Shown here one piece after another: positions 29,801 to 36,610 of a stretch of 64,000 nt of DNA. This DNA is from Schistosoma haematobium (Eukaryota; Platyhelminthes; Trematoda; Strigeidida; Schistosomatidae). The first letter of the stretch is position 1, and each line of letters begins with the position of its first letter. The notes under the pieces were generated by a model. The model was not told where the DNA came from. It worked only from the letters and a program-made list of their open reading frames with translations, and did no database searches. The stretch lies in the NCBI RefSeq assembly GCF_000699445.3, contig NC_067195.1, positions 83,586,569-83,650,568 of the forward strand, in the 5' to 3' direction. A program made the position numbers and the translations under genes.

Positions 29801-32524
29801 TGTCTGGCAATCATATTGAATTACATGACTTTATGAAATATTCACGATCGTATCATGAATATAATTATTGAAATATTCAAAAGGTACCATTAACATGATG
29901 CTTCGTATAGTTCCTGGGTCTTGTTTGTCTGTCCTTTGGAGAAATGAGACAAGTACCTTAAAATTCATACATCAAATATATGAAAATAGATGTGTCATGA
30001 GAGTAAGACCGATCGTGAACATCTATAGATGAATATATTCATTGTAGTGAATCAATGTTTGGACACTTTCTATACATCTTTTGTTGAATATTCACGAGTT
30101 AAATCCCTGTGAAAGGATGATTTTATTGTAGTTTTATATATTTATTTTGCTGAATATTCTTTATTGCAAGCAAACAGTTATGTCATTGAATAAAGCAAGT
30201 ATTACTATCATTATTTATGAAAAGAATAGAACGTATTTGAGTTTATTAACCAAAACAAATCTCCATTTATACAAATTAGGATAAGATATTAGATATAGTA
30301 ACCGAACCGAAGCATTTTTCAATGAGAGATCTATAAAGAATCTAGATAAGCATTTTCTAATCGACATCATGTAAAATGTATGTATAGAATGTAATATTAC
30401 ACACTATTTTTGTAAATAAGTAAACATACAAATATATATGTTGTTTGATTTGGAGGTCTTTCAGGAGCTTAGCAATATATATAAAAATATTGTAGTGGCT
30501 TTGTTTCGTTAACCAATCACCCTCGTAACCATTATTATATAAACCTCAACGATATTTGAAATTAGAAGGCAAAGAGAAGCGGCAACTACAGTTTATTAGC
30601 GGATAGCGCAGATCACAAAGCTATAAGCATATCGAGCGTATTTGAAGCGGAGAGGCGCATACGTACATACGAGCGATTACATAGGTAAATGTTTAGTCAA
30701 ACTGCGCAAGGGCGCAGCAAGGCAAAGCAAAGGCTAATAATAGGATTTCATTACATATATACATGGGGAGGCGGATGAATCATCGAGTGATATTTAAGCG
30801 ATCAATGTTTTAACTAGTCTATCATGCTATCTAAAAAGCTTGTGACTTAAGGCTATATCGAGGCAATCCGCACAGGATGCACATATGTCAACATTAGACT
30901 GATCAATAGCAGTCCTAAATAATAATGAGAAGATACAAGTAAAACAACATCAAGTGAATTTAAACTTCACCCCATTTACACAAGCAGGTGACCATCAGGA
31001 CTCAGTAGGTAAGTGGATAACGCGAACGGTACTGGGTTGGAGTCCCGGAGTGAACATCAACTCTGAGATGCAGGTACATCCAGCCGACGAGTCCTAAATA
31101 GGACGAAACGCGCATCCTGAATTCCACTGCTAACCACTATCCATCTTTGTTTATAAAAAGATTTTTCTTTTTCATTCCTTAAAGCAAAGTATATTTGTGA
31201 TGATAGATCTATTCATTCAACAGTAGATGAGTTTATGTTCAATTTATTTTCAAGGTCCTAAATAGCTTCACAATAGATTCCTTATAGTTTTATGGTATTT
31301 ATATGTGACACTCATTGAAAATCTGGTAAAATAATTTTATAAAACAATAAACTATTAATTATCCAGCATAAATTTGTAAATTCTAATCTTTTTTAATTAT
31401 TTGTAAGATGCCAGAGTATCTGTTATTCAGTTCAGTTCAGTAATAACGTTATGATTAGGATGATACATTCATTTAAATGTAGGAAAATAGGATTACAATC
31501 AATAAGCACTTTCATCATCATCATCATCATCATCATATCTTTTCAATCAGATCATAACAAAATATCAGAAGGAGTCTTGTAGATATTATAGTAATTTTAA
31601 TAGTTGAGATCATAAGTCAATTGAAGCTAGGTCATCATGAAAAACCTGGAAGCACTAGGCAGCCGTTTCGTCCTACTGTGGGACTCTTCAGCAGTGCGCA
31701 TCCACGATTCCACTTGTGGGATTCGAACGCGGGACCTATCTCGCAAAGTGGTATCGTGGATGCGCACTTCTGAGGAGTCCCATACTGGGATGAAACGGTC
31801 GTCCAGTGCTTCCAGGTTATCTATCGTGGTCTAGCTTCAATTGGCTCATGATAACAGAAAAGGTTTTTTCTTACTTATCTTTAACAATTTAAGCACTAAA
31901 AACACAGATATTATTCATGAAACTCTCACAAATGTGAATACTAAGTTGGCAATTGTTTTCGAACTTTCAGCAAAAAAAACAAGGAAAAGTTAGCAACTTA
32001 TTTCCAATTGGCTTAAAAGTATACATACACTACTATATTAGTAAATAATAAAATCAATGAACTAAACAATCAATCAATTGTCCATGGAATTATAGACAAC
32101 TTACTTTAATTGAATCATAACAACAAATAACACGTCCACTTTGTACATCGACATGTGTTGGTGGATGAGCGAATTTACATTCATTTTCATCTCTTGAACA
32201 TTGATTTCGTTGATATTGTCGGCATACTTCAAGTGTTAACCATCTGGAATCTTTAATATTCGACGGTAGACCAGCTGATGCAGCTGCAGCGGCAGTTAAC
32301 GCAGCAACCGCTGCCGCTGCTGCTGCGGCTGTACTCGATGTGTACATACCATTATTGTTAGCATTATTATTACCATTACTGTTATTAGTTGTATTATTTG
32401 GAAACTGACTAGAATTTTCATTGGAATTTAATGTTGATGAATTTGGTGGTGGGAATGGTGTAAAATGTGGATAAACCACTGTCGCTGCTCCAGTTGGATC
32501 ACTAAGACCAACACTATGAAGCAT
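76..32524 (-). CDS. muscleblind-like CCCH zinc-finger RNA-binding protein, split gene (four exons visible, 3' end outside window)
   Basis: This is the only host gene recognised. Joining 32524-32105, 23113-22883, 14057-13986 and 889-76 gives one open frame of 512 codons plus one base. Residues 93-154 form a muscleblind-type tandem CCCH pair: finger 1 with C101, C109, C116, H120 (CX7CX6CX3H) and finger 2 with C135, C143, C150, H154. It is preceded by the family signature WLTLEVC and followed by HPPQHL and a GRNN segment. Proteins of this family bind YGCY-type RNA motifs in the nucleus and cytoplasm and control alternative splicing and RNA localisation. Only one finger pair is visible, as in insect muscleblind; vertebrate MBNL has two pairs. 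The rest is low-complexity Ala, Asn, Gln, His and Ser. The three introns all lie between codons. The gene continues past the left edge after a donor at position 75. The family call is secure; the first codon and the 3' exons are not. Confidence 0.9.
979..1195 (+). repeat. family B hammerhead SINE, chimeric inverted copy
   Basis: The left part (979-1030) is a tRNA-like head in minus orientation, including A-box complement and the CTCGCGCGCGAG palindrome. From 1032 the element continues in plus orientation with a B box (AGTTCGAATCTC), hammerhead at 1061-1118, and the usual end (CTTCAATTGACTTATGATCT, then CCACAAAAACCCTTC). The switch of strand inside the copy makes it a head-to-head chimera. Confidence 0.8.
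1061..1118 (+). ncRNA. type I hammerhead ribozyme motif (family B)
   Basis: The core is complete: CTGAGGA at 1073-1079, stem II GTCCC/GGGAC with a 5-nt loop, GAAA at 1094-1097, and cleavage triplet GTC at 1104-1106. Stem I pairs GCACCG with CAGTGC with one mismatch, plus outer GGA/TCC. Stem III is only ACG/CGT with a GC loop. Activity is inferred, not shown. Confidence 0.75.
1310..1800 (+). repeat. GC-rich dispersed repeat, possible LINE 3' UTR
   Basis: The segment is clearly richer in GC than its surroundings and is bounded by AT-rich intron. It holds a 76-codon open frame (1341-1571) without recognised domains. It ends with GTGTTCAAATAAATAG, which resembles a LINE 3' end with a short A-rich tail. 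No second copy lies in this window, so repeat status is inferred from composition and ending. Confidence 0.4.
2163..2480 (-). repeat. family A (Sm-alpha-like) SINE/satellite piece, antisense
   Basis: Read on the minus strand, the hammerhead 3' half (GATTCCACTGCTAGCCACTA, 2455-2436) is followed by a spacer and then by the tRNA-like head of a next unit (GGACTCAGTAGCTAAGTG, near 2265). This order fits a junction between tandem monomers. The ribozyme core itself is missing. Confidence 0.65.
2495..2722 (+). repeat. family A (Sm-alpha-like) hammerhead SINE
   Basis: The copy contains a Pol III A box (TAGCTAAGTGG), a B box (GGTTCGAGTCCC, near 2605) and a hammerhead region at 2636-2701. The core reads CTGACCA instead of CTGANGA and stem II/GAAA is altered (AGATGAAA), so this ribozyme is probably inactive. 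It lies directly next to an antisense copy. Confidence 0.78.
3021..3345 (+). repeat. family C dispersed repeat, copy 1
   Basis: Begins near GTGGTGAGCTACTTATATCC and contains the small palindrome TACTTATATCCATATAAGTA, then CAGACATAGAATG. It is about 90% like the copy at 40570-40880. No coding capacity is convincing and there is no recognised class. It could be a MITE or SINE. Confidence 0.7.
3461..3660 (+). repeat. LTR-like family, fragment
   Basis: CGCTCGTGCTTCTGGCTGGT, GCGGAATATAT, TTCGAACTTC and AGCTAGCTTATTGGTCTTT match the reverse complement of 17515-17640. The same repeat therefore occurs in both orientations. LTR identity is a guess from length and composition. Confidence 0.5.
3803..4055 (+). 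repeat. family B hammerhead SINE, foldback copy
   Basis: The left 60 bp (GAGATCATGAGTCAATTGAA onward) are the element's 3' end in minus orientation. They are followed by a plus copy from inside the tRNA-like head to CTCCACAAAATCCCTTCTGA. Ribozyme core is CCGAGTA instead of CTGANGA, so inactive. Confidence 0.78.
4060..5340. other. intron sequence without recognised feature
   Basis: AT-rich single-copy-looking DNA of the muscleblind intron between exons c and d. I see no exon, repeat family or RNA gene. Confidence 0.6.
5343..5562 (-). repeat. family B SINE, 5' half only, antisense
   Basis: Contains the tRNA-like head (5345-5400) and the upstream 5' region, matching the complement of 14695-14850 (CACTAGAACT, TTCAACCAATC). 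The hammerhead and 3' end are absent. Confidence 0.65.
5765..8672 (+). mobile_element. RTE-type LINE, nearly full length, heavily decayed
   Basis: It starts near TCCTCCGAGTCGAAGG and keeps the endonuclease start GTWNVRTM (from 5884). This is interrupted soon after by in-frame stops (TGA at 5946) and later frameshifts. A recognisable endonuclease piece is open at 6183-6398 ([14 protein letters not shown]). The linker is open at 6785-7201, with RT pieces around 7421-7759 ([13 protein letters not shown]) and [10 protein letters not shown] at 8020-8049. A C-terminal part lies at 8155-8388. The 3' end is a short tail of TAAG/TAGG repeats (about 8650-8672). It is dead, but shows the full domain order: endonuclease, RT, C-terminal region. 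Confidence 0.88.
8690..10145. other. intron sequence, AT-rich, one microsatellite only
   Basis: Apart from the TA tract and short GATGAT runs, nothing is recognised. Confidence 0.6.
9236..9269. repeat. (TA)n microsatellite
   Basis: Uninterrupted TA run of about 34 bp. Confidence 0.95.
10326..10664 (+). mobile_element. nested 3' fragment of RTE LINE with 12-bp target-site duplication
   Basis: This 339-bp piece matches 63645-63985 at about 97% by eye and encodes the RTE C-terminus ([11 protein letters not shown], then [14 protein letters not shown]). It is flanked by the direct repeat TACAACAGATGG at 10314-10325 and 10665-10676, a clear target-site duplication. It therefore arrived as a short, severely 5'-truncated insertion inside the foldback element at 10156-11319. 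The near-identity to the copy at the right edge shows recent activity. Confidence 0.9.
10894..11086. repeat. telomere-like TTAGGG/CCCTAA tracts facing each other
   Basis: The run 10894-10971 holds degenerate GGGTTA units (AGGGTTAGGG, with GTAGCCT interruptions). The run 11023-11086 holds CCCTAA units on the same strand. They face each other as arms of the foldback element, so they are interstitial sequence and not a chromosome end. Confidence 0.8.
11330..13149. other. intron sequence without recognised feature
   Basis: AT-rich; the small open frames near 11.9-12.1 kb are overlapping and without domain character. Confidence 0.55.
13150..13400 (+). repeat. LTR-like family, second fragment
   Basis: TGTGTTCTGGACTCAATAGG and GCTAGTCTAGGTGAGAAGC (13218-13258) match the reverse complement of 17217-17275. 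The rest of the interval has only weak similarity. Confidence 0.4.
13986..14057 (-). CDS. muscleblind-like exon c: 24-codon small exon
   Basis: This is a 72-nt open segment bounded by an acceptor (TTTTTTCTTATAG ending at 14058) and a donor (GTAAGT at 13985-13980). It encodes [20 protein letters not shown] and then YPLL. Phase 0 at both ends means it can be included or skipped without changing the frame, which suits a cassette exon. It has no recognised domain. It is assigned to the gene by strand, matching phase, good splice sites and its place between the finger exons and the low-complexity exon. No RNA evidence is available. Confidence 0.7.
14317..14354. repeat. (AT)n microsatellite
   Basis: Uninterrupted 38-bp AT run, shortly upstream of two family B copies. 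Confidence 0.95.
14420..14665 (-). repeat. family B hammerhead SINE, foldback copy
   Basis: A minus copy runs from the 3' end (ATCATGAGTCAATTGAAGC) to the head near 14612 (GAGCCGGCATC). It is then followed by a plus 3' terminus (GTGAAATTTGTAAAATCTCC, CCCTTCTGATA). Ribozyme core is CCGAGGT on the minus strand, so inactive. Confidence 0.8.
14695..15063 (+). repeat. family B hammerhead SINE, reference full-length copy
   Basis: This is the most complete copy (about 370 bp). It has a unique 5' region (GGAGTTCTAGTGAGAAGCC to CGTGGATTGGTTGAAGTTAG), then a tRNA-like head with A box (TGGTCTAGTTGG) and B-box remnant. The hammerhead region follows at 14932-14991, then CTTCAATTGACTCATGATTT and CTTTTCTGATA. 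Core reads CCGAGGA, with one base lost from consensus. With the copy at 14420 it forms a larger head-to-head pair. Confidence 0.82.
15064..16129. other. intron sequence without recognised feature
   Basis: AT-rich intron between exons b and c. Nothing recognised. Confidence 0.6.
16130..16700 (+). mobile_element. 3' fragment of a second LINE family (RT C-terminus plus 3' UTR)
   Basis: From 16256 the frame reads [20 protein letters not shown], then after one stop [20 protein letters not shown] and [17 protein letters not shown] (ending near 16489). This WLETL/QNRSQW block is the C-terminus of a non-LTR pol protein common in schistosomes and is distinct from the RTE copies in this window. About 200 bp of likely 3' UTR follow. 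It has internal stops and is a pseudogene. Confidence 0.72.
17150..17970 (-). mobile_element. candidate solo LTR or LTR-element remnant, antisense
   Basis: The block is about 800 bp with fewer A/T runs than its flanks. On the minus strand it holds the two motifs shared with 3461-3610 and 13218-13258. It also contains a TGTTATAACG duplication at about 17860-17900. No gag, protease or RT frame was found, and I could not fix clear TG/CA ends or a target duplication. Class is uncertain. Confidence 0.35.
18425..18690. repeat. family D repeat, head-to-head palindrome
   Basis: Inverted arms 18527-18562 and 18565-18600 (36 nt each, fully complementary) meet at a 2-nt centre (GGTC-GT-GACC). Outside the arms GATCGGACGATG recurs on both sides (18481 and 18603), once in each orientation relative to the family. 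A single-orientation copy of the same family is at 60808-60925. Confidence 0.75.
19733..20010 (+). repeat. family C dispersed repeat, copy 2
   Basis: Starts at GGTGTGTGCTACTTATATTT and ends near CACTACACC. It has the family landmarks (GCAGGAACAATGAA, CAGATTTTACTAAGATATTC, CATTCGATTGTCC). It is more divergent than copies 1 and 5. Confidence 0.62.
20511..20561. repeat. (ATT)n(ACT)n microsatellite
   Basis: ATT triplets run directly into ACT triplets. Confidence 0.93.
21502..21532. repeat. (AT)n microsatellite
   Basis: 31-bp AT run that abuts a family B copy. Confidence 0.95.
21537..21840. repeat. family B hammerhead SINE, foldback copy
   Basis: The minus copy runs 21541-21722. From 21723 (ATACTAAGACGAAACGGCC) a plus copy of the ribozyme 3' half and tail follows to CCCTTCTGA. 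The minus ribozyme keeps CTGAGGA and GAAA, but stem I is weakened and the cleavage triplet is altered to TTC-like. It borders an (AT)n tract on the left. Confidence 0.8.
22125..22335 (-). repeat. family E relative, degenerate hairpin part
   Basis: AATGTCATATATATCTAATC on the left and GACAATCATGACATTGATTG, CAGTGACCAATCAATTG on the right correspond to the two arms at 48500-48563 and 48620-48683, now diverged. The tRNA-like and ribozyme parts are absent. Confidence 0.5.
22883..23113 (-). CDS. muscleblind-like exon b: zinc finger 2
   Basis: The acceptor is TTTTCTTGTTGTAG and the first codon GGT joins in frame to DSIK, rebuilding [19 protein letters not shown], which is finger 2 (C143, C150, H154). 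The exon is 231 nt, or 77 codons (residues 141-217), phase 0 at both ends. After the finger comes LREQL, then GRNN and a Gln/Leu-rich helix-like stretch, then a run of about 11 alanines (positions 22921-22953) and an Asn/Ser end. The donor GTAAGT lies at 22882-22877. The intron therefore splits finger 2 between its first and second cysteine. The CX6C spacing with two prolines matches invertebrate muscleblind more closely than vertebrate MBNL. Confidence 0.9.
23444..23525 (+). mobile_element. RTE LINE 3'-end stub
   Basis: A translation resembling [16 protein letters not shown] followed by SSTRG matches the last codons of the RTE ORF, with one internal stop. Only about 80 bp remain. It lies in the intron upstream of the zinc-finger-2 exon. 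Confidence 0.7.
23824..23862. repeat. (ATT)n microsatellite
   Basis: About 13 ATT triplets. Confidence 0.95.
24675..24855. repeat. family B hammerhead SINE, short foldback copy
   Basis: Left arm is the minus 3' end (24680-24745). From 24743 a plus copy (GTGGATGCGTACTG) continues through the ribozyme to CATTGATCGATTCATGATCT. Core keeps CTGAAGA and GAAA with stem II GTCC/GGAC, cleavage triplet GTT; stem I is weak. The outer ends share ATCGATCGATGTTAG-like sequence rather than the usual CAATTGAAGC. Confidence 0.78.
26958..27235 (+). repeat. family B hammerhead SINE with inverted 3' tip at its left
   Basis: Left 40 bp (TTCAGAAGGGGGTTTTGTGG) are the inverted 3' terminus. The plus copy starts near 27000, with A box TGATCTAGAGG, B box GTTCAAATCCC and the tail. 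Ribozyme core reads CTCAGGA, one base off, and is probably inactive. Confidence 0.78.
27653..27796. repeat. inverted repeat, about 41-nt arms
   Basis: Arms 27653-27694 and 27756-27796 (ATTAGAAGACGAAGTTGATC against GATCAACTCCATCTTCTAAT) are nearly complementary with a 61-nt loop. It could be a small MITE or a hairpin by duplication. There is no open frame of note. Confidence 0.75.
27984..28269 (-). repeat. family C dispersed repeat, copy 3, antisense
   Basis: The right end has the palindrome ACTTATGTCGATATAAGT. On the minus strand the copy carries CAGACATT..., GTATGAAAATG and CAATGAAGTCTGAG as in copy 5. Confidence 0.65.
28645..28697. repeat. (TAAG)n-type tract
   Basis: TAAG/TCAG tetramers similar to the RTE 3' tail, but no RTE coding sequence precedes it. 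It may be an independent microsatellite. Confidence 0.75.
29595..29615. repeat. (TAA)n microsatellite
   Basis: Seven TAA triplets. Confidence 0.9.
30499..30760 (+). promoter_or_regulatory. promoter-like island: CCAAT and TATA motifs before GC-richer block
   Basis: AACCAATCACCC (30509) is followed about 25 bp later by TATTATATAAACC (30531-30543). The 200 bp after that are less AT-rich than the surroundings (GAGCGTATTTGAAGCGGAG, GGCGCAGCAAGGC). It may be part of an LTR or another repeat, or a true promoter on the plus strand. No ORF follows, and it does not suit the minus-strand muscleblind gene. Confidence 0.25.
30950..31160 (+). repeat. family A (Sm-alpha-like) hammerhead SINE
   Basis: A box (TAGGTAAGTGG), B-box remnant (GGTTGGAGTCCC) and a complete 60-nt ribozyme region at 31071-31130. 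The core reads CCGACGA, a single change from CTGACGA at a position normally required, so activity is doubtful. It ends CTAACCACTATCCATCTTTG as do the other copies. Confidence 0.85.
31512..31536. repeat. (TCA)n microsatellite
   Basis: Eight TCA triplets just before a family B foldback. Confidence 0.93.
31568..31865. repeat. family B hammerhead SINE, foldback copy with two ribozymes
   Basis: The minus arm spans about 31568-31745 and the plus arm about 31748-31856, head to head. The minus ribozyme keeps CTGAAGA and GAAA but its cleavage triplet is GCC, which should not cut. The plus ribozyme is better preserved (see 31757-31814). Confidence 0.82.
31757..31814 (+). ncRNA. type I hammerhead ribozyme motif (family B)
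   Basis: GCACTT, then core CTGAGGA, stem II GTCCC/GGGAT (one G-U pair), GAAA, short stem III region CGGTCGTC, then CAGTGC. All core bases are kept; stem I has one mismatch next to the core. Confidence 0.65.
32105..32524 (-). CDS. muscleblind-like exon a: N-terminus and zinc finger 1
   Basis: The exon encodes 140 residues if translation starts at the ATG at 32524-32522 ([10 protein letters not shown]). It has an Asn/Ser-rich stretch (about residues 28-60) and an Ala-rich tract (about 66-84). Then comes [11 protein letters not shown] with the whole of finger 1 (C101, C109, C116, H120) and the first cysteine of finger 2 (C135). The donor is GTAAGT at 32104-32099, directly after the Lys codon of DSIK, so the intron is phase 0. 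The start is uncertain. A possible splice acceptor (CTTCATAG, pyrimidine-rich upstream) ends at 32514, so the exon could instead be internal and begin at 32513, with the true start further upstream. Confidence 0.88.
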
Positions 32525-32589
32525 GATAGAATTAAGAGAGTAGTAAACAAGTATGTATATGTGTGTGTGCACACAGCCAATCAATCACG

Positions 32590-33360
32590 TACACAGACGT
32601 ACGTATATGTTTATTTATTTATTTACACAAGAACGCATACACACGTACAAAATTGGTCGATCCAGTTAATTCTTCTTGATCTGGAAAGAAAATATCATTT
32701 TAAAAAAACCGTCAGTTTTCGTTAAGCAGGAGGATACTGATTACAAAATTGATCAAACGTATCGAGTAGTGAGTGTATATTGGCATATGAATTAATTATT
32801 AAGAGTATGAGAAGTGTTGGGGTATCGCTTATGATCGTGAATATATATTACGTAATTCATTTACCAAAGACACGTTTATGTACTGTGGTTTCTACCATAC
32901 TATTTTTTAAGAGATAACAACACCACTTATCTACTCACACCAAAGTAATTGGAGTAGACAATGAACCTAAGACCAATTGGTCGAAATCTAGGTGTTTTAG
33001 CCCTCGACCAATTAGTACCATAAATATGAAGAGGGTAACAGATTGTTAATTAGTGTCAAGTTATCTATATTTTGTTTTCATATATCAGCACCATACCTCA
33101 CTAAATGATATATTGTTAAAGTGTTCAAAAGTGATACAGAAATGAAGGTTTTTTTGTTACACTTTCGTTGAAATAAGTTTTATTCCATTTCATAAACTTT
33201 CTAACATGTCCAGTACCTATTATCTGAACTTTTGGCAAATATTCAACAATATTTCTTGATATGACATTTGCATAATTTGGAAAATTCCTCCCATCACTAA
33301 ACGTTTGTTAATTTAAAAATTACGTAATCAAACTTAAAATGACTAGTAAAATTCTTATTG
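32590..33360. other. region upstream of the first visible muscleblind exon
   Basis: No clear promoter, upstream exon or GC-rich island is seen. It may be a 5' intron or the 5' flank. Confidence 0.45.
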
Positions 33361-33443
33361 AGATCATGAACCGATCCATGTCAGATCACTATTGAAAAGC
33401 TGGAAGCACTGAATAGCCGTTTTTCCTAGTATGGAACTCCTCA

Positions 33444-33445
<2 letters not shown>
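33361..33445 (-). repeat. family B SINE, 3' part, antisense, cut by (TA)n
   Basis: GAGATCATGAACCGATCCAT and CTGGAAGCACTGAATAGCCG are the antisense 3' end. The copy stops inside the ribozyme region (CTCCTCAGC) where a TA microsatellite begins at 33446. Confidence 0.7.

Positions 33446-33488
<43 letters not shown>
33446..33488. repeat. (TA)n microsatellite
   Basis: 43-bp run that truncates a family B copy on its left. Confidence 0.95.
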
Positions 33489-33491
<3 letters not shown>

Positions 33492-33734
33492 GTACAGTGT
33501 TGAGAATAAGCTCATTGAAAAAAGGATTCCTTTGTTGAATAAGTTCTTTTACAATTTGGGAAACTTTGAAGAATCACCTGAGGTTTTAGATATTTTGAAT
33601 GTTTCCGAATCAATTAGAATATAAATAATAATAAACATAAGTCTCTTTTTTTATCTCAAAATAGCTTAATAGCTTAACATGTTTTCTGTAGTTTACATCA
33701 GTACAAACTGGCTTGCGTCATACAAATAATGAAA

Positions 33735-33990
33735 ACTAAAAGGCTTTAAACAGTCGTTTCATCCTTGTGTGCCATTCCAACTATGTCAGTTGTGAAGCCA
33801 TTACCCACGAATGGTGCTGAATAATGGTTATATAATATCATAAATTCATTGAAGTTAGAAATGTGAACCATTAGATGTCAACTTAATGATAAGCTAATTT
33901 GATCTCTAATGCGGTCAATATCTGCCTAACAAAAGTCAGTTCATAATGTAAACTGTAATACTCTACAATTTCCACAAACTATTTTATATA
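33735..33990. repeat. old family B-like remnant
   Basis: AGTCGTTTCATCCTTGTGTG and later AAAGTCAGTTCATAATG plus CTACAATTTCCACAAAC recall both arms of a family B foldback, but divergence is high. Confidence 0.35.
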
Positions 33991-34844
33991 ACATGTGAAG
34001 CTTAACAGAATACATTGTCTAAATAATTAGATTATGTCAAAATTTGTTATATCTATAGCTTGGATGCTTAATATACCGCGTACAACTTGAGCACTAGAGC
34101 TCTAGGACCTTCCAAGTCGTAAATGAGAAGACGGAAGACAAATGGAAGGAATACTATTCCAAACAGTGTCAAATATGGTACAAAACTCCCAGGTATTTAT
34201 ATATTTTTTAGTAAGAACGAAATCATAATTATAGTCATCCAATCTGCATACAGGGAGTTTTTAGCATTTGTTCAATAGGGAAGCTGCACGTAGGGATTCT
34301 AGAATATTCTTCCAAAAGATGATTAGATGGAATATCTTCGGCTCTTTCTGAGCTCCTTAGAGCTTCCTTGAGTTCACCCGTGGGCTATCCTCACAAAATT
34401 ATTCGCTTGTGTCAAAAACAATCCGACAAAATAATTGGTAAAACACATGTTATGATACAAGAAATATTATCTAAGTTATTTTTGTATCGATTTCTATTGG
34501 TTATTTAACATTCTACCATAATATGATGTGGTTATAACTCTTAACGGAAATAAATGATATCAGCTGTTATCAATGATGAACGCTTTCATAGAAAGAAAAA
34601 AAGGACAATCAATAATTTTCACATAGATACTTACTGTGTAGCAACACATAATCAGCCTACTTTTCTTATTATTAAAAATTAAACAATGAAAATATTAACC
34701 TGAAACAGCAATTATTGTTAAACTTAAAAACCATCTAGTTACAAATACGTGCATTAATTACGAAGAAGAAGAAAAGTATTGTAATTCAAAGAAATAATTG
34801 TCTAATACTATTTAACTAATTAAATAATCATTCCCATAGTTTAT

Positions 34845-35065
34845 CTAAACAATACCAAGTGAATTTCAACTTCACCCCATTGCACAAGCAAGTAACTAAC
34901 AGGACTCAGTAGTGAAGTGGATAACGCGATGGCGTTTGAAGCGAATGGCACTGCATTCGAGTCCCAGAGAGACTCTGAGGTGCAGGTACATTCAGCTGAC
35001 GAGTCTCGAATAGGACGAAACGCGCATCCTGGATTCCACTGCTAGCCACTATCTATCTTTGCTTA
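34845..35065 (+). repeat. family A (Sm-alpha-like) hammerhead SINE, best-preserved copy
   Basis: It starts CAATACCAAGTGAATTTCAA, followed by the tRNA-like head (AACAGGACTCAGTAGTGAAG), B box (ATTCGAGTCCC), the ribozyme at 34983-35042, and GCTAGCCACTATCTATCTTT at the end. The layout matches Sm-alpha-type elements known from schistosomes. Confidence 0.88.
34983..35042 (+). ncRNA. hammerhead ribozyme motif (Sm-alpha type)
   Basis: Stem I pairs GCAGG...TTCAG with CTGGA...CTGC around an internal loop. Core CTGACGA, stem II GTCT/GGAC, GAAA and the cleavage triplet ATC are present. Stem III is minimal and has one mismatch (ACG against CAT). Hammerheads of this type are established for schistosome Sm-alpha; activity of this copy is inferred. 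Confidence 0.8.
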
Positions 35066-35444
35066 ATAATTCATCATGTTTGAAAAATTACAATCTTTAT
35101 TTTAAATCATCAATAAATGTTCTATACTATAATAATGATTACAAGTATTATTCATTTTCATTAAAATTTATTTTAATAAATAATCTATTTAAGTAATGAT
35201 AATAATTCCCATTACAAAATGATATTTAATGAAAGTATTCTAAAGATAGAAAACTATCAGATAACTGTTGTGTTTTTTTTCATTCTGATCTAGCACTAAG
35301 AAATTGATGTACATTCAATAAACTTTGCAAAAGAATTGAAACTACGATAAATTCAAAGTTTTTTGACAAGTAGACAGTAGTCACCTTGCCGAAATATCAA
35401 TAGTTTCTGTGTTGTTTTTTCAACTGCAGTCAATTTAGATTGAT

Positions 35445-35748
35445 ATTGTGAATGGATCAATGTTAGACCATTAGTGAGAACCTGGACGGCCGTTTTGTCC
35501 TAGTATGGGACTCGTGAGAAGTGTGCATCCACGATCTCGCATATGAGACTCGAACCCAGGACCTACGGTCTCGCGTATGAACGCTTAACCTCTAGACCAC
35601 TGAGCTTATATCAAACGGTGTTAATGGTTAACTTCACTCAATCCATGATATTGCGCTACCACCCACCATTGTTCTCAGTGTGTAATTGCCTCGCAACAGA
35701 CCTGGTTGGACTCCACTGGTCACGGCTTCTCACTAGAATTTAGTCAAT
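35445..35748 (-). repeat. family B hammerhead SINE, near full length, antisense
   Basis: It runs from the 3' part (GGATCAATGTTAGACCATTA) through the ribozyme (core CTCACGA and CAAA, inactive) and the tRNA-like head (CTCTAGACCACTGAGC) to the 5' region ending CACGGCTTCTCACTAGAA. Confidence 0.8.
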
Positions 35749-36352
35749 TTACTGGTGAAACACGATCTTCCATTTGGTGTCATCATTGGTCAATAATTGC
35801 TTAACATATAATCTCTAGTTGATTCTAAATGGCACTGATAAGTTTGGTACTCGAGTTTTCTTATACTCCCCTAGAAAGAAGGCTGGAAGTGTGAACAGAA
35901 GTTTTACTACAGGGTTAAATTATGTACAGGAAAGGAGATTTATTTGGATATGGATGGTCTTTATGTGTTGCAAGATTCTGGAAACTCATTAAATTTAATA
36001 ACAAAATGTGCAATTATCCCATCAGAGTGTAACGCACATTCTATTGTATCTCTAGAAATCTCTTGGAAGTTCTCCCTTAGCACTTATTGGGTGATGTATT
36101 TTCAACATTTTCCCAGATTCTGAGAAATTCTCGAAGACTCCCAACAGTCACGACGCACCATTAGAACTTGGATAAATCATTATTGAATATGTCTACCATA
36201 ACTAGTCACAGCCTAGCAATTCTATTACTAACATCATTTTTAGATGAAATCCTCTGCCGAAAACATGTTTATTTCATACACATATGACAGCAAACAAATT
36301 TAATGAACGAGAGAAATATTTAGTAACAAATCATTTCTTACAAACATAATAT

Positions 36353-36610
36353 GGTATATGTTACTTATGTTGACAGATATAAGTAGTATATAGCACCAAT
36401 CAAAAGTGGAAGGCCTGGCAGCAGAAGATTGAAATATAGAGAACAGGAAGGAAATCGGAGAGTAATCGAGATAACAACAGAATTACAGGAATAATGAAAT
36501 ATATAAAGGGCAGCGCAAAAAATGTGCAAATGATGTGTTTGATGTATGATTTTCATATTTTGCTAACCAACTATGTAATTTTATATTCAACAATAAAGTG
36601 GTTTTCCCCA
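36353..36610 (+). repeat. family C dispersed repeat, copy 4 (divergent)
   Basis: TTACTTATGTTGACAGATAT with AAGTAGTATATAGC, GGCAGCAGAAGATTGAA and CAGGAATAATGAAATA are the shared landmarks. The right third is diverged. Confidence 0.55.

Larger units (their letters stand above)
28270..30498. other. intron sequence without recognised gene
   Basis: AT-rich with a TAAG tract and a TAA tract. The 100-codon minus frame at 28883-29185 lacks domain character. Confidence 0.55.

Noticed and set aside
31600..31700. Second active ribozyme in the minus arm of the 31.6-kb foldback
   Set aside because: The cleavage triplet is GCC, which does not fit the NUH rule.
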